Source: Actinomycetota bacterium
Lineage (GTDB): Bacteria; Actinomycetota; Actinomycetes; S36-B12
DNA length: 64,000 bases
Assembly: GCA_016717115.1 (NCBI GenBank)
Contig: JADKGE010000007.1
Location: forward strand, 1-64,000
Direction: 5' to 3'
A program made the position numbers and the translations under genes. Positions within the stretch are counted from its first letter, which is position 1, and each line of letters starts with the position of its first letter. The notes under the pieces are model-generated. The model ran no database searches and had not been told where the DNA came from. It worked only from the letters and a program-made list of their open reading frames with translations. Positions 41,804 through 50,787 of the stretch are shown here, piece by piece.

Positions 41804-42220
41804 ATGCCCGAGCGCTCCCGGTTCCTGCGCGTCCCGGTCTACCGCAGGTTCAGCGATCTCGACCCCCTCGGCCACGTGAACAACGTGGTGTTCCACGACT
41901 ATCTGCAGGAAGCGCGCATGGGCCTGGTGCGCGACATCCGGCTCGTGCGCAGCGACGACTACTCGCAGGTCGTCGTCAAGCAGGAGATCACCCACCGAAA
42001 GCCGCTCCTGCTCACGCCCGAGCCGATCGTGATCGAGACGTGGGTGTCGCACCTGGGCAACTCGACGTACACGATCGCCTACCGGATTCTCGACGAGACC
42101 GGCGACGTGGCAGCCGAGGCGTCCAGCGTGATGGCTGTCGTCGACCCCGCCACCGGGCGCCCCGTGCGGATGAGTGCGGAGTTGCGGGCACTCCTCGTGC
42201 CCCTGACAATCACCGAGTGA
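41804..42220 (+). CDS. Acyl-CoA thioesterase, 4HBT hot-dog fold
   Basis: The 138-residue protein is a single hot-dog domain with the 4-hydroxybenzoyl-CoA thioesterase signature FSDLDPLGHVNNVVFHDYLQEAR, including the catalytic Asp and the HVNN turn. It should hydrolyse an acyl-CoA or aryl-CoA; the substrate is open. It follows ettA by 8 bp, and its stop overlaps the next start. This ettA-thioesterase pair is conserved in actinobacteria. GTG 41798 is a possible alternative start. Confidence 0.9.
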   Translation: MPERSRFLRVPVYRRFSDLDPLGHVNNVVFHDYLQEARMGLVRDIRLVRSDDYSQVVVKQEITHRKPLLLTPEPIVIETWVSHLGNSTYTIAYRILDETGDVAAEASSVMAVVDPATGRPVRMSAELRALLVPLTITE

Positions 42221-42876
42221 GCATCCACTTGGCCGAGCAGGAGGCCAGGGCTCTCGAAGGCTTCTGCCGGCGTCAACTTCGCTGGGACGAGCGACTGCCG
42301 GCCAGGATCGTCACGACCAGCACGGCGCTGGGCATGTTCACCGCTCCGCCCCTGGGCGTCCTGGTGTTCGTCGCCGTGCCCGGCACGATGTCCGACGACA
42401 CGGAGCCGGTCGACGTGACGGTCTCGCTGTCGCAGTGGGCCGACATGCTTCGCGACGCGTCACAGGTGGAGCTCACCCCAGAGCTGCTCGCCCCGGCCAC
42501 CCCCGCCGTGACGGCCGGGGCCAGCGTTGGGCACCTGCCCCCGCGCGACGGATGGCAGGTGCCGATGGCCGCGCTGTCCGGCGATCTGGTGCCGCTGGTC
42601 GAGCAGGCGACCGTCGAGTTCGAAGCGCGCAGCGCGGGCCTCTCGCCCCGCGCCCAGGAGACCATCGCGGACGACATCTGGGACAAGCCGGTCTGGGCCG
42701 GCCTGCCGCTGCGGACGCTGCACGCGGCGCGGCAGCTGGGGATGCTCACGAACGACCAGTCTCGGGTGTCAGCGGCCACCAGCGGCGCCTGGAAGCGGCT
42801 GAGCACGACGCGGGGACAGGTGTTCGTCAAGGCCTCCGGGCCGGCGGCGCGCCTCGCGCTGCACGTGGTGCGCTGA
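42217..42876 (+). CDS. Conserved hypothetical protein in the ettA operon
   Basis: The 219-residue cytosolic product starts at a GTG overlapping the thioesterase stop (GTGA), so it is translationally coupled. It has a helical N-terminus (EQEARALEGFCRRQLRWDERLP), a strand-rich middle (TAPPLGVLVFVAVP), and a C-terminal half with TIADDIWDKPVWAGLPLRTLHAARQLGML. No catalytic motif or named family was recognised. The context suggests a role tied to its two partners. Confidence 0.72.
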   Translation: MSIHLAEQEARALEGFCRRQLRWDERLPARIVTTSTALGMFTAPPLGVLVFVAVPGTMSDDTEPVDVTVSLSQWADMLRDASQVELTPELLAPATPAVTAGASVGHLPPRDGWQVPMAALSGDLVPLVEQATVEFEARSAGLSPRAQETIADDIWDKPVWAGLPLRTLHAARQLGMLTNDQSRVSAATSGAWKRLSTTRGQVFVKASGPAARLALHVVR

Positions 42877-42887
42877 CGCAGGTCTGA

Positions 42888-44099
42888 CTAGCGGTCGCCG
42901 AGGGAGGCGAGGGCGGCGCTCGCCAGCACGGCGGCGCCGATCGCGATGGCCTCGTCGTCCACGTCGAAGGTCGCGGAGTGCAGATCGCGGCGCTCACCGA
43001 GGTCCTTCGGATCGTGGGTGCCGAGGCGGATGTAGGTGCCGGGCACGATGTCGGTGTACCAGGCGAACGAGTCGCCGCCCATCGACTGTGGCGTGTCGAC
43101 GACGGCCAGCGGCCCGAGCAACGCCGTGCCCACGTGCCGCACGGTCTCGGTCGTGTGCGGATCGTTCGTGACGATCGGGACCCCGCGCACGTAGTCGACC
43201 GACCAGGTGGGATGCGGGCCGCGGCCGGTCTCGCCGACGAGGTGCGCCACCGCCTCGGCCACGAGCCGCTCGCCCTGCAGCCACGTGTCGCGGTCCTGGG
43301 CGCGGAAGGACCCGCGCAAGGACGCCGTGGCCGGGATCACGTTGGCGGCGGCGCCGGAATGCACGGCACCGAACACGACGGCGACGTCCCCCGCTGTGTT
43401 GGCGCGGATCACCTTCGCGAGCCGGTCGGCGATCCACCCCGTCCAGCGAACGAGGTCGACGGTCGTGTCGGGCCGGGCGGTATGGCCGCCGGGCCCGCTC
43501 AGCGTGATCTCGAACATGTCCGCGGCGGAGGTGAGGGGACCGGAGCGCAGCCCCAGTAGTCCGGTCTCGAGCTTCGGGTCGCAGTGCAGGCCGTAGATGG
43601 CGGCAACCCCGTCCAGCCCGCCCTCGGCGATGACATCGACGGCGCCGCCGGGGACCACCTCCTCGGAGGGCTCGAAGATGATCCGGACGACGCCGGGTCG
43701 CGGTGCCGTGCGGCGGATGTCGAGGAGGGCCAGGGCGGCGCCGAGCACTGCCGCGGTGTGCACGTCATGCCCGCACGCGTGCGCCACGCCCGGCCGGCGC
43801 GACCGGTAGGGGGTGTCCGTGAGGTCATCCATGGCGAGGGCGTCGATATCGGCCCTCAGCGCCACGACCCGCCCGGGACCCGACGCGCCGTCGGGGTCCA
43901 TGTCGATATCGCAGATCAGCCCGGTGCCTGTGGTGAGCACCCGCGGCGAGAGGCCCTCCACGGCCAGTCGCTCGACCAGCATCTCCGTGGTCTGGAACTC
44001 CGCGCTCGACAGCTCCGGCTGTGAATGGAGCACCCGGCGAAGAGCGATGAGCTCCGGGGCATGCGTCGTCATCACCGCACCCACTCGAGCACTGGTCAC
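42888..44099 (-). CDS. M20-family amidohydrolase
   Basis: The 403-residue enzyme follows the M20D aminoacylase/hippurate hydrolase pattern. LRRVLHSQPELSSAEFQT is near the start, VVALRADIDALAMDDLTD (metal Asp region), GVAHACGHDVHTAAVLG with HACGHD, FEPSEEV with the Glu pair, and the final MGGDSFAWYTD. It should remove an acyl group from an amino acid or similar amide using two metal ions. GTG 44099 lies 6 bp after the alpha-glucosidase stop; ATG 44072 is an alternative. It is the last member of a tightly packed minus-strand operon. Confidence 0.9.
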   Translation of the reverse strand: MTSARVGAVMTTHAPELIALRRVLHSQPELSSAEFQTTEMLVERLAVEGLSPRVLTTGTGLICDIDMDPDGASGPGRVVALRADIDALAMDDLTDTPYRSRRPGVAHACGHDVHTAAVLGAALALLDIRRTAPRPGVVRIIFEPSEEVVPGGAVDVIAEGGLDGVAAIYGLHCDPKLETGLLGLRSGPLTSAADMFEITLSGPGGHTARPDTTVDLVRWTGWIADRLAKVIRANTAGDVAVVFGAVHSGAAANVIPATASLRGSFRAQDRDTWLQGERLVAEAVAHLVGETGRGPHPTWSVDYVRGVPIVTNDPHTTETVRHVGTALLGPLAVVDTPQSMGGDSFAWYTDIVPGTYIRLGTHDPKDLGERRDLHSATFDVDDEAIAIGAAVLASAALASLGDR

Positions 44100-44105
44100 G
44101 GTCGG

Positions 44106-45770
44106 CTATCCCCTGAGCCAGGCGGCGGTCTCAGGACCCAGGGCGAGGAACGCGCCACTCGCATCGGTGCTCATGACGGCGACATCCGGGCTCGATGCCA
44201 CCAGGAGATCGGTGCCCCAGCCGGCGGGCAGGTGCACGACCTCGTCGCTGAGGTTGACGATCGAGACCACCGACGACCCTTCGGCGCCCGTCCGTCGCGC
44301 GGCGAGCACCTCGGCGGAGTGATCAAGCCACGTGAACGGTCCCTCGCCGAGCGCCTCCTCGACCCTGCGAACCCGGAGCGCCTCTCGGTACAGCTCCAGC
44401 GTCGAACCATCGACACCCCGTTCGGCCTCGACGGACAGCCCGGCCCACGAGGTCGGCTGGGGGAGCCATGATGCCGAACCCGCGCCGAACCCGTACGACG
44501 GCGAGTCACCCGACCAGGGGATGGGCACGCGGCAGCCGTCGCGGGTGCCGTCGGTGCCGCCGCTGCGATGCCACGCCGGGTCCTGCCGCACCTCGGGCGC
44601 GAGGTCGGTGACCTCAGGCAGGCCGAGTTCCTCGCCCTGGTAGATGTACATGGAGCCGGGCAGCGACAAGGTGAACACGGTCGCTGCGCGGGCCCGCCGC
44701 AGGCCGCGCTCGAGGTCGGGCTCACCGTCGTCGTCCACCGGCGCCATGCGCGTGCGGTGCCGGACCACGTCGTGGTTCGACAGGACCCACGTCGGCGGGG
44801 CGCCCACCTTGGCGTGGTTGGCGATGGTGTCGTCGATCGACGTGCGCATCGCGTCGGCGTCCCAGCCGGCCTCGAGGTAGGCGAAGTTGAACGACGTGTG
44901 CAGCTCGTCGGGCCTCTGGTAGCGCGCCAGCCGTTCGGGGTTGGGCACCCATGTCTCGCCGCAGAACACCCGCGGCGGGTCGTACTCGTCGGCCACTCGA
45001 CGCCACTCGCGGTAGATCTCGTGGACGCCGTCCTGGTCCCAGAACGGCGCGTGCGCACTGTCCTCGAGGATCGATCCGGACTCGGACCTCTCGACGTAGT
45101 CGTAGTCGGGCAGGCCGTCCTGCTTCACGAGCCCGTGCGCCACGTCGATGCGGAATCCGTCGATGCCGCGGTCGAACCAGAAGCGCAGCGTGCTGACGAA
45201 CTCCTCGTGCACGTCGGCGTTGCTCCAGTTGACGTCGGGCTGCGTGGTGTCGAACAGGTGCAGGTACCAGTAGCCCGTGGGGGAGCCGTCGGCCGTGCGG
45301 ACGTGCGACCAGCCGCGCCCGTGGAAGACGCTGCGCCAGTTGTTCGGCGGGGTCTCACGATCGGCGCCCTTGCCCTCGCGGACGATGTACCGGTCCCAGG
45401 CTGCTGAATCAGGGGGTGAGCCGAGGGCCTCCCTGAACCAGCGGTGCTCGCTGCTCGTGTGGTTCGGGACGATGTCCATGATCACCCGGATGCTGCGTGC
45501 GTGCGCCTGCGCGACGAGCTCGTCGACGTCGGCGAGGGTGCCGAGCCGCTCGTCGATCGACCGGTAGTCGGCCACGTCGTACCCGCCGTCGTTCAGGGGC
45601 GACGTGTAGAACGGCGAGATCCAGATCGCGTCCACGCCGAGGTCGGCGAGGTAGTCGAGGCGAGTGATGAGCCCGGGGATGTCGCCCATGCCGTCGCCGT
45701 CGCTGTCGGCGAACGACCGGGGGTACACCTGGTAGACGACGGCATGCCGCCACCAATCGTTGGGGCTCAA
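44106..45770 (-). CDS. GH13 alpha-glucosidase (oligo-1,6-glucosidase-like)
   Basis: The 554-residue cytosolic enzyme hydrolyses alpha-glucosidic oligosaccharides. GH13 regions are VYQVYPRSFADSDGDGMGDIPG, DIVPNHTSSEH, GFRIDVAHGLV (nucleophile Asp), FCGETWVP (acid/base Glu) and VLSNHDVVR (transition-state Asp). A C-terminal beta domain is present. The start is TTG 45770: GGAGG stands 7 bp upstream, and the TTGA overlap with the globin stop supports coupling. It may supply glucose from glycogen or maltodextrin together with malQ nearby. Confidence 0.9.
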   Translation of the reverse strand: MSPNDWWRHAVVYQVYPRSFADSDGDGMGDIPGLITRLDYLADLGVDAIWISPFYTSPLNDGGYDVADYRSIDERLGTLADVDELVAQAHARSIRVIMDIVPNHTSSEHRWFREALGSPPDSAAWDRYIVREGKGADRETPPNNWRSVFHGRGWSHVRTADGSPTGYWYLHLFDTTQPDVNWSNADVHEEFVSTLRFWFDRGIDGFRIDVAHGLVKQDGLPDYDYVERSESGSILEDSAHAPFWDQDGVHEIYREWRRVADEYDPPRVFCGETWVPNPERLARYQRPDELHTSFNFAYLEAGWDADAMRTSIDDTIANHAKVGAPPTWVLSNHDVVRHRTRMAPVDDDGEPDLERGLRRARAATVFTLSLPGSMYIYQGEELGLPEVTDLAPEVRQDPAWHRSGGTDGTRDGCRVPIPWSGDSPSYGFGAGSASWLPQPTSWAGLSVEAERGVDGSTLELYREALRVRRVEEALGEGPFTWLDHSAEVLAARRTGAEGSSVVSIVNLSDEVVHLPAGWGTDLLVASSPDVAVMSTDASGAFLALGPETAAWLRG

Positions 45771-46228
45771 GGTCGGACCTCCGTGACATCGATCGCGTTC
45801 GCGGGTGGGGCATCGTCGGGGATGTTCTGCATGCCGAACGCGGCGCCCACCAGATACTGCCAGAGCAGCCGCTCGTCGTCCTCGGGCATGCCCTGCTCGA
45901 CCATCGCGTCGTGCATGAGCGTCAGCCACCGGTCACGGGCGATCGAGTCGATCGGGTAGGGGGCGTGCCGCATGCGGAGCCGGGGGTGGCCCCGCTCGTC
46001 GTCGTACGTGTGGGGCCCACCCCAGTACTGCTCGAGGAACATCGTGAGCCGGCGCTGGGCCGGACCCAGGTCGGTCTCGGGGTACATGGGCCGCAGGATG
46101 GGATCGTGGGCCACCCGCTCGTAGAAGGCGGCGACGAGCGCGGTGAAGAACGGCTCGCCGCCGAACTGCTCGTACGGAGTCACGGGCACGGTGGGGGTCG
46201 GGGATTCCTCTGCGGGGGTGGGGGTCAC
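45767..46228 (-). CDS. glbO: Group II truncated haemoglobin (GlbO)
   Basis: The 153-residue protein is a 2-on-2 globin of the trHbO type, with YEQFGGEPFFTALVAAFYERVAHDP, YWGGPHTYDDERGHP and LRMRHAPYPI carrying the proximal His. It binds haem and probably O2, NO or peroxide. A Thr/Pro-rich extension precedes the globin domain. The GTG start at 46228 overlaps the SDR stop (GTGA), which favours this start although no strong ribosome site is visible. Confidence 0.92.
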   Translation of the reverse strand: MTPTPAEESPTPTVPVTPYEQFGGEPFFTALVAAFYERVAHDPILRPMYPETDLGPAQRRLTMFLEQYWGGPHTYDDERGHPRLRMRHAPYPIDSIARDRWLTLMHDAMVEQGMPEDDERLLWQYLVGAAFGMQNIPDDAPPANAIDVTEVRP

Positions 46229-47718
46229 GCGCTGATTCTTGCGGATGGCGGTGCCGCCCTCTCGGCGCGCTCCACGATGTGACGGATCATCGGCGGGAAG
46301 ACGAGGGCATGGAACGGCGCCACCGACCACCAGTAGGCCTGGCCCGCCAGCCCGCGGGGGTAGAACACCGCACGCTGTCGCAGGCGGGCGCCCGTGCCGT
46401 CGGGCTCGATGGAGAACTCCAGCCAGGCCAGGCCCGGATTCTTCATCTCGGCGCGCAGCCGCAGCAGACGCGGCGCGATGCGCTCCTCCACCCGCCAGAA
46501 GTCGACCACGTCGCCCACGGCAAGGACGGATGGATCACGGCGGCCGCGCCGCAGGCCCACGCCGCCCACCATCGTGTCGATGAAGCCGCGCACCCGCCAC
46601 AGGAAGTCGGAGGAGTACCACCCGTTGTCGCCGCCGATGCGCTCGAGGGCCGTCCACAGCTGCTCGGGCGACGCGGTCGTCCGCAGTTCACGGATGTCCT
46701 CGAGCAGCGAGCCGCCCGCCCAGTCGGGATCGCTCGGAAGGGGGTCGCTTGGCGCGCCCGGAACGGACGCCCCCGACCAGCGGGTGATGACCTTGGCGTC
46801 CTGGATGCGGGTGAGGGCAAGCCGGACGGCATCGTCGAAGGACACGAGCCCGCCGGGCGGATCCGGGATCCACCGCGCGATGTCATGCTCGTGGCAGACC
46901 GAGGGGTGGCGCAGTGACAGCACCAGCGGCCGGGCAATCGCCCGGGGCACCGGCGTGACGACGTTCACCCAGTGGCTCGACAGGTTGGGCGTCAGCAGGT
47001 TGATGGGCAGGATCACCCGCGGCCGCAGACCGGCCACCCGGGCGTACCGCTGCATCATCTCCTGGTACGTCAGCACTTCGGGGCCGCCGATGTCGAACGT
47101 GCGGCTCACCTCGCTCGGCAGGTCGATGACGCCCACGAGGTAGCGCAGCACGTCGCGGATGGCGATCGGCTGTGTCTGGCACCGCACCCATCGGGGGGTG
47201 ATCATCGCCGGGAGTCGCTCGGTGAGGTAGCGCAGCATCTCGAAGGACGCGGATCCGGAGCCGATGATGACGGCCGCCCTGAGCTCGGCCGTCGGCACTC
47301 CCGACGTGCGCAGCACCTCGCCCACCTCCACCCGCGAGCGCATGTGCGCCGACATGCTGTGCGCGGGGATCTGGGGCGCCAGACCCCCGAGGTAGACGAT
47401 CCGGCGCAGGCCGCTGTCGCGGGCCGCGTCCGCGAAGGTGGTGGCGATGGCCCGCTCGGCCTCCTCGAGCTGCGGGCCTTCCTGCAGGGAGTGCAGCAGG
47501 TAGTACGCGACGTCCATCCCCTCCATCGCCGAGCGGACGGATGCCGGGTCGCCGGCGTCGCCGGTGAACACGTCGACGTCGCCGACCCACGGGATGTCGC
47601 GCAGCTTCTCGGGGTGGCGGGCCAGAACGCGAACGCGATGCCCCGCCTCGAGCAGCTGCGGAACGAGGCGACCGCCGACGTAGCCCGTGGCCCCGGTGAC
47701 GAGGCAGTTGGCGCTCAT
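46225..47718 (-). CDS. NAD(P)-binding SDR with C-terminal DUF2867 domain
   Basis: The 497-residue protein begins with an extended SDR-type Rossmann fold: CLVTGATGYVGGRLVPQLLEAGH, VDVFTGDAGD, then VAYYLLHS and TFDIGGPEVLTYQEMM. The last 170 residues (ELRTTASPEQLWTALERIGG, FWRVEERIAPRLLRLRAEM, QRAVFYPRGLAGQAYWW) form the DUF2867 ligand-binding-like domain. It is probably an oxidoreductase or sensor of unknown substrate. Both ends overlap neighbouring genes by 4 bp (ATGA with mscS, GTGA with glbO). Confidence 0.88.
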   Translation of the reverse strand: MSANCLVTGATGYVGGRLVPQLLEAGHRVRVLARHPEKLRDIPWVGDVDVFTGDAGDPASVRSAMEGMDVAYYLLHSLQEGPQLEEAERAIATTFADAARDSGLRRIVYLGGLAPQIPAHSMSAHMRSRVEVGEVLRTSGVPTAELRAAVIIGSGSASFEMLRYLTERLPAMITPRWVRCQTQPIAIRDVLRYLVGVIDLPSEVSRTFDIGGPEVLTYQEMMQRYARVAGLRPRVILPINLLTPNLSSHWVNVVTPVPRAIARPLVLSLRHPSVCHEHDIARWIPDPPGGLVSFDDAVRLALTRIQDAKVITRWSGASVPGAPSDPLPSDPDWAGGSLLEDIRELRTTASPEQLWTALERIGGDNGWYSSDFLWRVRGFIDTMVGGVGLRRGRRDPSVLAVGDVVDFWRVEERIAPRLLRLRAEMKNPGLAWLEFSIEPDGTGARLRQRAVFYPRGLAGQAYWWSVAPFHALVFPPMIRHIVERAERAAPPSARISA

Positions 47719-48677
47719 GGCCCCGTCTTCGGCGGGCTCTGGGATCCCGGCACGTTGGGCAGCTGACGGACCATGACGGGCACGACGATCCCGGCCCGGT
47801 CGAAGGCCAGCTTCATGCGTTCGCGGATGGTGCGGGCGACGCTGATCTGCTTCTCCGGGGCGGCCTTCGCCGTGATGCGGATCACCACGGCCTCTCCCGA
47901 CACCGACTCGACGCCCGCGAACGAGGGGCGGCCGAGCAGCAGGTCGTCGTAGTTCGGGTCCTCGTCCATGTCGACGGCGACGGCCTCGACGATCTCGCGC
48001 ACCCGGTCGATGTTCTCGTTGTAGGCGATCGGGATGTCGACGATCGCCAGCGTCCACCCCTGCGATCGGTTGGCGACCCGGAGGATCTCGCCGTTGCGCA
48101 CGTACCAGACGACGCCGGACGGGTCCCGCAGGCGGGTGTACCGCAGGGCCACCTCCTCGACGGTGCCCATCACGGTTCCGACGTCGACCATGTCGCCGAC
48201 CCCGTACTGGTCCTCGACGATGATGAAGATGCCGGACAGGTAGTCCTTGACGAGCGTCTGCGCGCCGAAGCCCAGGGCGACGCCCACGACGCCGGCGCTG
48301 GCCAGCAGGGGTGCCACGTTGACCCCGAGCAGGGGCAGGATGGTCAGCAGCGCGATGGTCCAGACGGTGATCGCGATGACGCTGCGCAGCAGTGTGCCGA
48401 TCGCCGCCGCCCGCTGCTCGGTGCGCTGGTTCAGGAGCAGGTCGGAGAGCTCCGCGGTACGCGTGATCTGCCGCATCTGGGCCAGGCGCTCGTGCTTCGC
48501 CCGCTCGGAGGCCCGTCGGACCACCCGCTTGATGCTTCCGTTCAGGATGAGCTGCACCACGAGCGCGATGACGACGATGAGCAGGACCTGCAGTGGGACG
48601 CCGATGAGCCAGTCGCGGGCGGTCTCCCACCACTGCGCGTCCTTCGCGGCCGCGCGCACGACGGACGGGACGATCAC
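47715..48677 (-). CDS. MscS-type mechanosensitive channel
   Basis: The 320-residue protein has an N-terminal helix (VPLQVLLIVVIALVVQLIL), two more helices (SVIAITVWTIALLTILPLLG and the pore helix region ASAGVVGVALGFGAQTLVKDYLSG) and a cytosolic beta domain with QYGVGDMVDVG and LRDPSGVVWYVRNGEI. It should open under membrane tension to release solutes. GTG 48677 overlaps the prolyl oligopeptidase stop (GTGA); ATG 48692 five codons upstream is an alternative. Neither has a clear ribosome site, so coupling is likely. Confidence 0.88.
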   Translation of the reverse strand: MIVPSVVRAAAKDAQWWETARDWLIGVPLQVLLIVVIALVVQLILNGSIKRVVRRASERAKHERLAQMRQITRTAELSDLLLNQRTEQRAAAIGTLLRSVIAITVWTIALLTILPLLGVNVAPLLASAGVVGVALGFGAQTLVKDYLSGIFIIVEDQYGVGDMVDVGTVMGTVEEVALRYTRLRDPSGVVWYVRNGEILRVANRSQGWTLAIVDIPIAYNENIDRVREIVEAVAVDMDEDPNYDDLLLGRPSFAGVESVSGEAVVIRITAKAAPEKQISVARTIRERMKLAFDRAGIVVPVMVRQLPNVPGSQSPPKTGP

Positions 48678-50764
48678 GACAGTCCCGTCCATCGTGCGAA
48701 GAACGCGAGCGTCTCGGCCGACTCCTCCACACCCTTGTTCAGAGACCGCGCGCCGTGCCCCACATCGCCCTCGGCGCGCAGCAGGATCGGACGGGTGCCC
48801 GAGGTCGCCTGCTGGGTGGCGGCGCACATCTTGCGCCCGTGCATGGGATCGGTGCGGGTGTCGTTGTCGAACACGGAGAACATGGTGGCCGGGTAGTCCG
48901 TGCCCTCGGTGACGCGATGGTAGGGGGAGTAGGAGTGCAGCCAGCCGAACTGCTCGGGGATGGTCGGGTCGCCGTACTCCACCGTCCACGTCGGGCCGAG
49001 CTCCGAGGTGGTGTAGCGGATCATGTCGAGCAGCGGTGCGACGCAGACGACCGCGTTGAACAGGTCCGGCCGCTGCGTCATGGCCGCGCCAACGAGGAGG
49101 CCGCCGTTCGACCCGCCATAGATGCCGAGGTGCTCAGCGTCGGTCCACCCCGACTCGACGAGCCATTCGGCCGCGGCGTGGAAGTCGTCGTACACGTTCT
49201 GCTTGTTGCCCAGCATCCCGTCGCGGTGCCAGCCCTCGCCCTCCTCGCCACCGCCTCGAATGTTGGCGATGGCCCACACGCCGCCGGCCTCGACCCACGC
49301 GAGGGTGGTGGCGGAGTAGCCGGGGTTCAGCGCGATGCCGAAGCCCCCGTAGCCGTACAGGATCGTCGGGAGAGGGGTGGTCGGCGACTGCGTCGGCGAG
49401 ATCACGAACATCCGCACCTCGGTGCCGTCGGCCGACGTGTACGTGATCTGCTGGGAGTGCACCGTCGGCACGTCGACCGTTCCGGGCGGCAGGGCGTACA
49501 GGGACACCTCGTCGGTGCGTGCGTCATAGGCGTAGATCGTCGGGACCGTGGTGTTGTCGGTGTAGACGAACCACGTGACAGGGCCGCCGTCGATGTGCTC
49601 GACGGGACCGCCGATGGTGCCGGCTCCCGGCAGCGGGACGTCCTTGATGTACGAACCATCGTGGGCCAGGTGCAGGCTCATGTGCGCCACGCCGTGGCTC
49701 GTGCGCACGACGAGGAGCAGGGGCTCGTCGAGCTCGTCGCCGTCGAGGACGGTCACAGACTCGAGCACGGCCTCAGGGTCCTCGGGAATGAGGTCGATCC
49801 AGTCGGACGAGGCCCAGTCGGACGGCCACGTCACGGCGAGCCGCCCGCGGGGCGCGTCCAGGTCGGTGCTGACGTACACGCGGCCGTCGCGTCCGAAGGT
49901 CAGGGACGTCTGCGCGTCGACATCGCCCTGAACGAGGAGGAAGGCCGGATGGTCGAGCAGCCCGTCGGACAGGTCGGCCACCCACAGGTCGTTGCGCGGC
50001 TCGGTGCCCTGGCTGGCGGACACCTGGAGCCAGTGGCCGTCGCGGCTGACCTCGACGCCGTAGTAGTTGGTCATCTCCCGGCCGGCGCCGAACACGAGCA
50101 CATCGTCGTCGGTGGAGGTGCCGACGTGATGCAGGTACACGCGGCGGTGGAAGTTGCGCTCGGCCTCGGGCAGAAGGTCGGGGGCCAGTCGACGCACGAA
50201 GTAGAAGGACGCGCCGCCGGGCACCCAGGCGATAGGGGAGTAGCGGCAGCGGTCGATGGGACCCTCGATGGTCTCGCCGGTGGCGACGTCCATGACGTAC
50301 AGCAGCGACTCCTCGTTGCCGCCGACGGACAGCTGGTAGGCGAGCCGATCGCCCTCCTTCGACGGCTGCCATGCGTCGAGCGTGGTCATGCCCGAGGGGT
50401 CCAACGCCATGGGATCGATGAGCACGCGCTCGGTGCCGTCGGCCTCGACCACGTACAGCACGGCGAACTGCTGGCCGGGCTCGCGTCGGCTGAGGAAGTG
50501 GCGTTCGCCGCGCCAGTAGGGCGGGGAGACCGTGCCGGCGCCCACGAGGGCCGAGATCCGCTCGCCGAAGGCGTCCCGCGTTGTCCACTCCGCACGCTCG
50601 GCCGCCATGAGGCCGGCCTGGGCGGCCAACCACTCGATCGTGCGCGGATCCTCGCGGTCCTCGAGCCAGCGGTAGGGGTCGGCCACCCTGGTGCCGTGGA
50701 AGTCGTCGGCGGTGTCGAGATGGGCGGCGGCGGGGTAGTCAGGGGCGGTCTCGGGTGCGGTCAC
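48674..50764 (-). CDS. Prolyl oligopeptidase family serine peptidase (S9A)
   Basis: The 696-residue cytosolic protein starts with DPYRWLEDREDPRTIEWLAAQ, has a seven-bladed propeller in the middle, and a C-terminal alpha/beta hydrolase domain. The nucleophile is in GIYGGSNGGLLVGAA, the Asp in FDNDTRTDPMHGRKM and the His in EGDVGHGARS. It should cleave short peptides after Pro or basic residues (prolyl oligopeptidase or oligopeptidase B type). The GTG start is 23 bp from the divergent amidase start. It heads the six-gene minus-strand stack. Confidence 0.92.
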   Translation of the reverse strand: MTAPETAPDYPAAAHLDTADDFHGTRVADPYRWLEDREDPRTIEWLAAQAGLMAAERAEWTTRDAFGERISALVGAGTVSPPYWRGERHFLSRREPGQQFAVLYVVEADGTERVLIDPMALDPSGMTTLDAWQPSKEGDRLAYQLSVGGNEESLLYVMDVATGETIEGPIDRCRYSPIAWVPGGASFYFVRRLAPDLLPEAERNFHRRVYLHHVGTSTDDDVLVFGAGREMTNYYGVEVSRDGHWLQVSASQGTEPRNDLWVADLSDGLLDHPAFLLVQGDVDAQTSLTFGRDGRVYVSTDLDAPRGRLAVTWPSDWASSDWIDLIPEDPEAVLESVTVLDGDELDEPLLLVVRTSHGVAHMSLHLAHDGSYIKDVPLPGAGTIGGPVEHIDGGPVTWFVYTDNTTVPTIYAYDARTDEVSLYALPPGTVDVPTVHSQQITYTSADGTEVRMFVISPTQSPTTPLPTILYGYGGFGIALNPGYSATTLAWVEAGGVWAIANIRGGGEEGEGWHRDGMLGNKQNVYDDFHAAAEWLVESGWTDAEHLGIYGGSNGGLLVGAAMTQRPDLFNAVVCVAPLLDMIRYTTSELGPTWTVEYGDPTIPEQFGWLHSYSPYHRVTEGTDYPATMFSVFDNDTRTDPMHGRKMCAATQQATSGTRPILLRAEGDVGHGARSLNKGVEESAETLAFFARWTGLS

Positions 50765-50787
50765 GCCCGCAAGCCTAGGCTTCGGCC

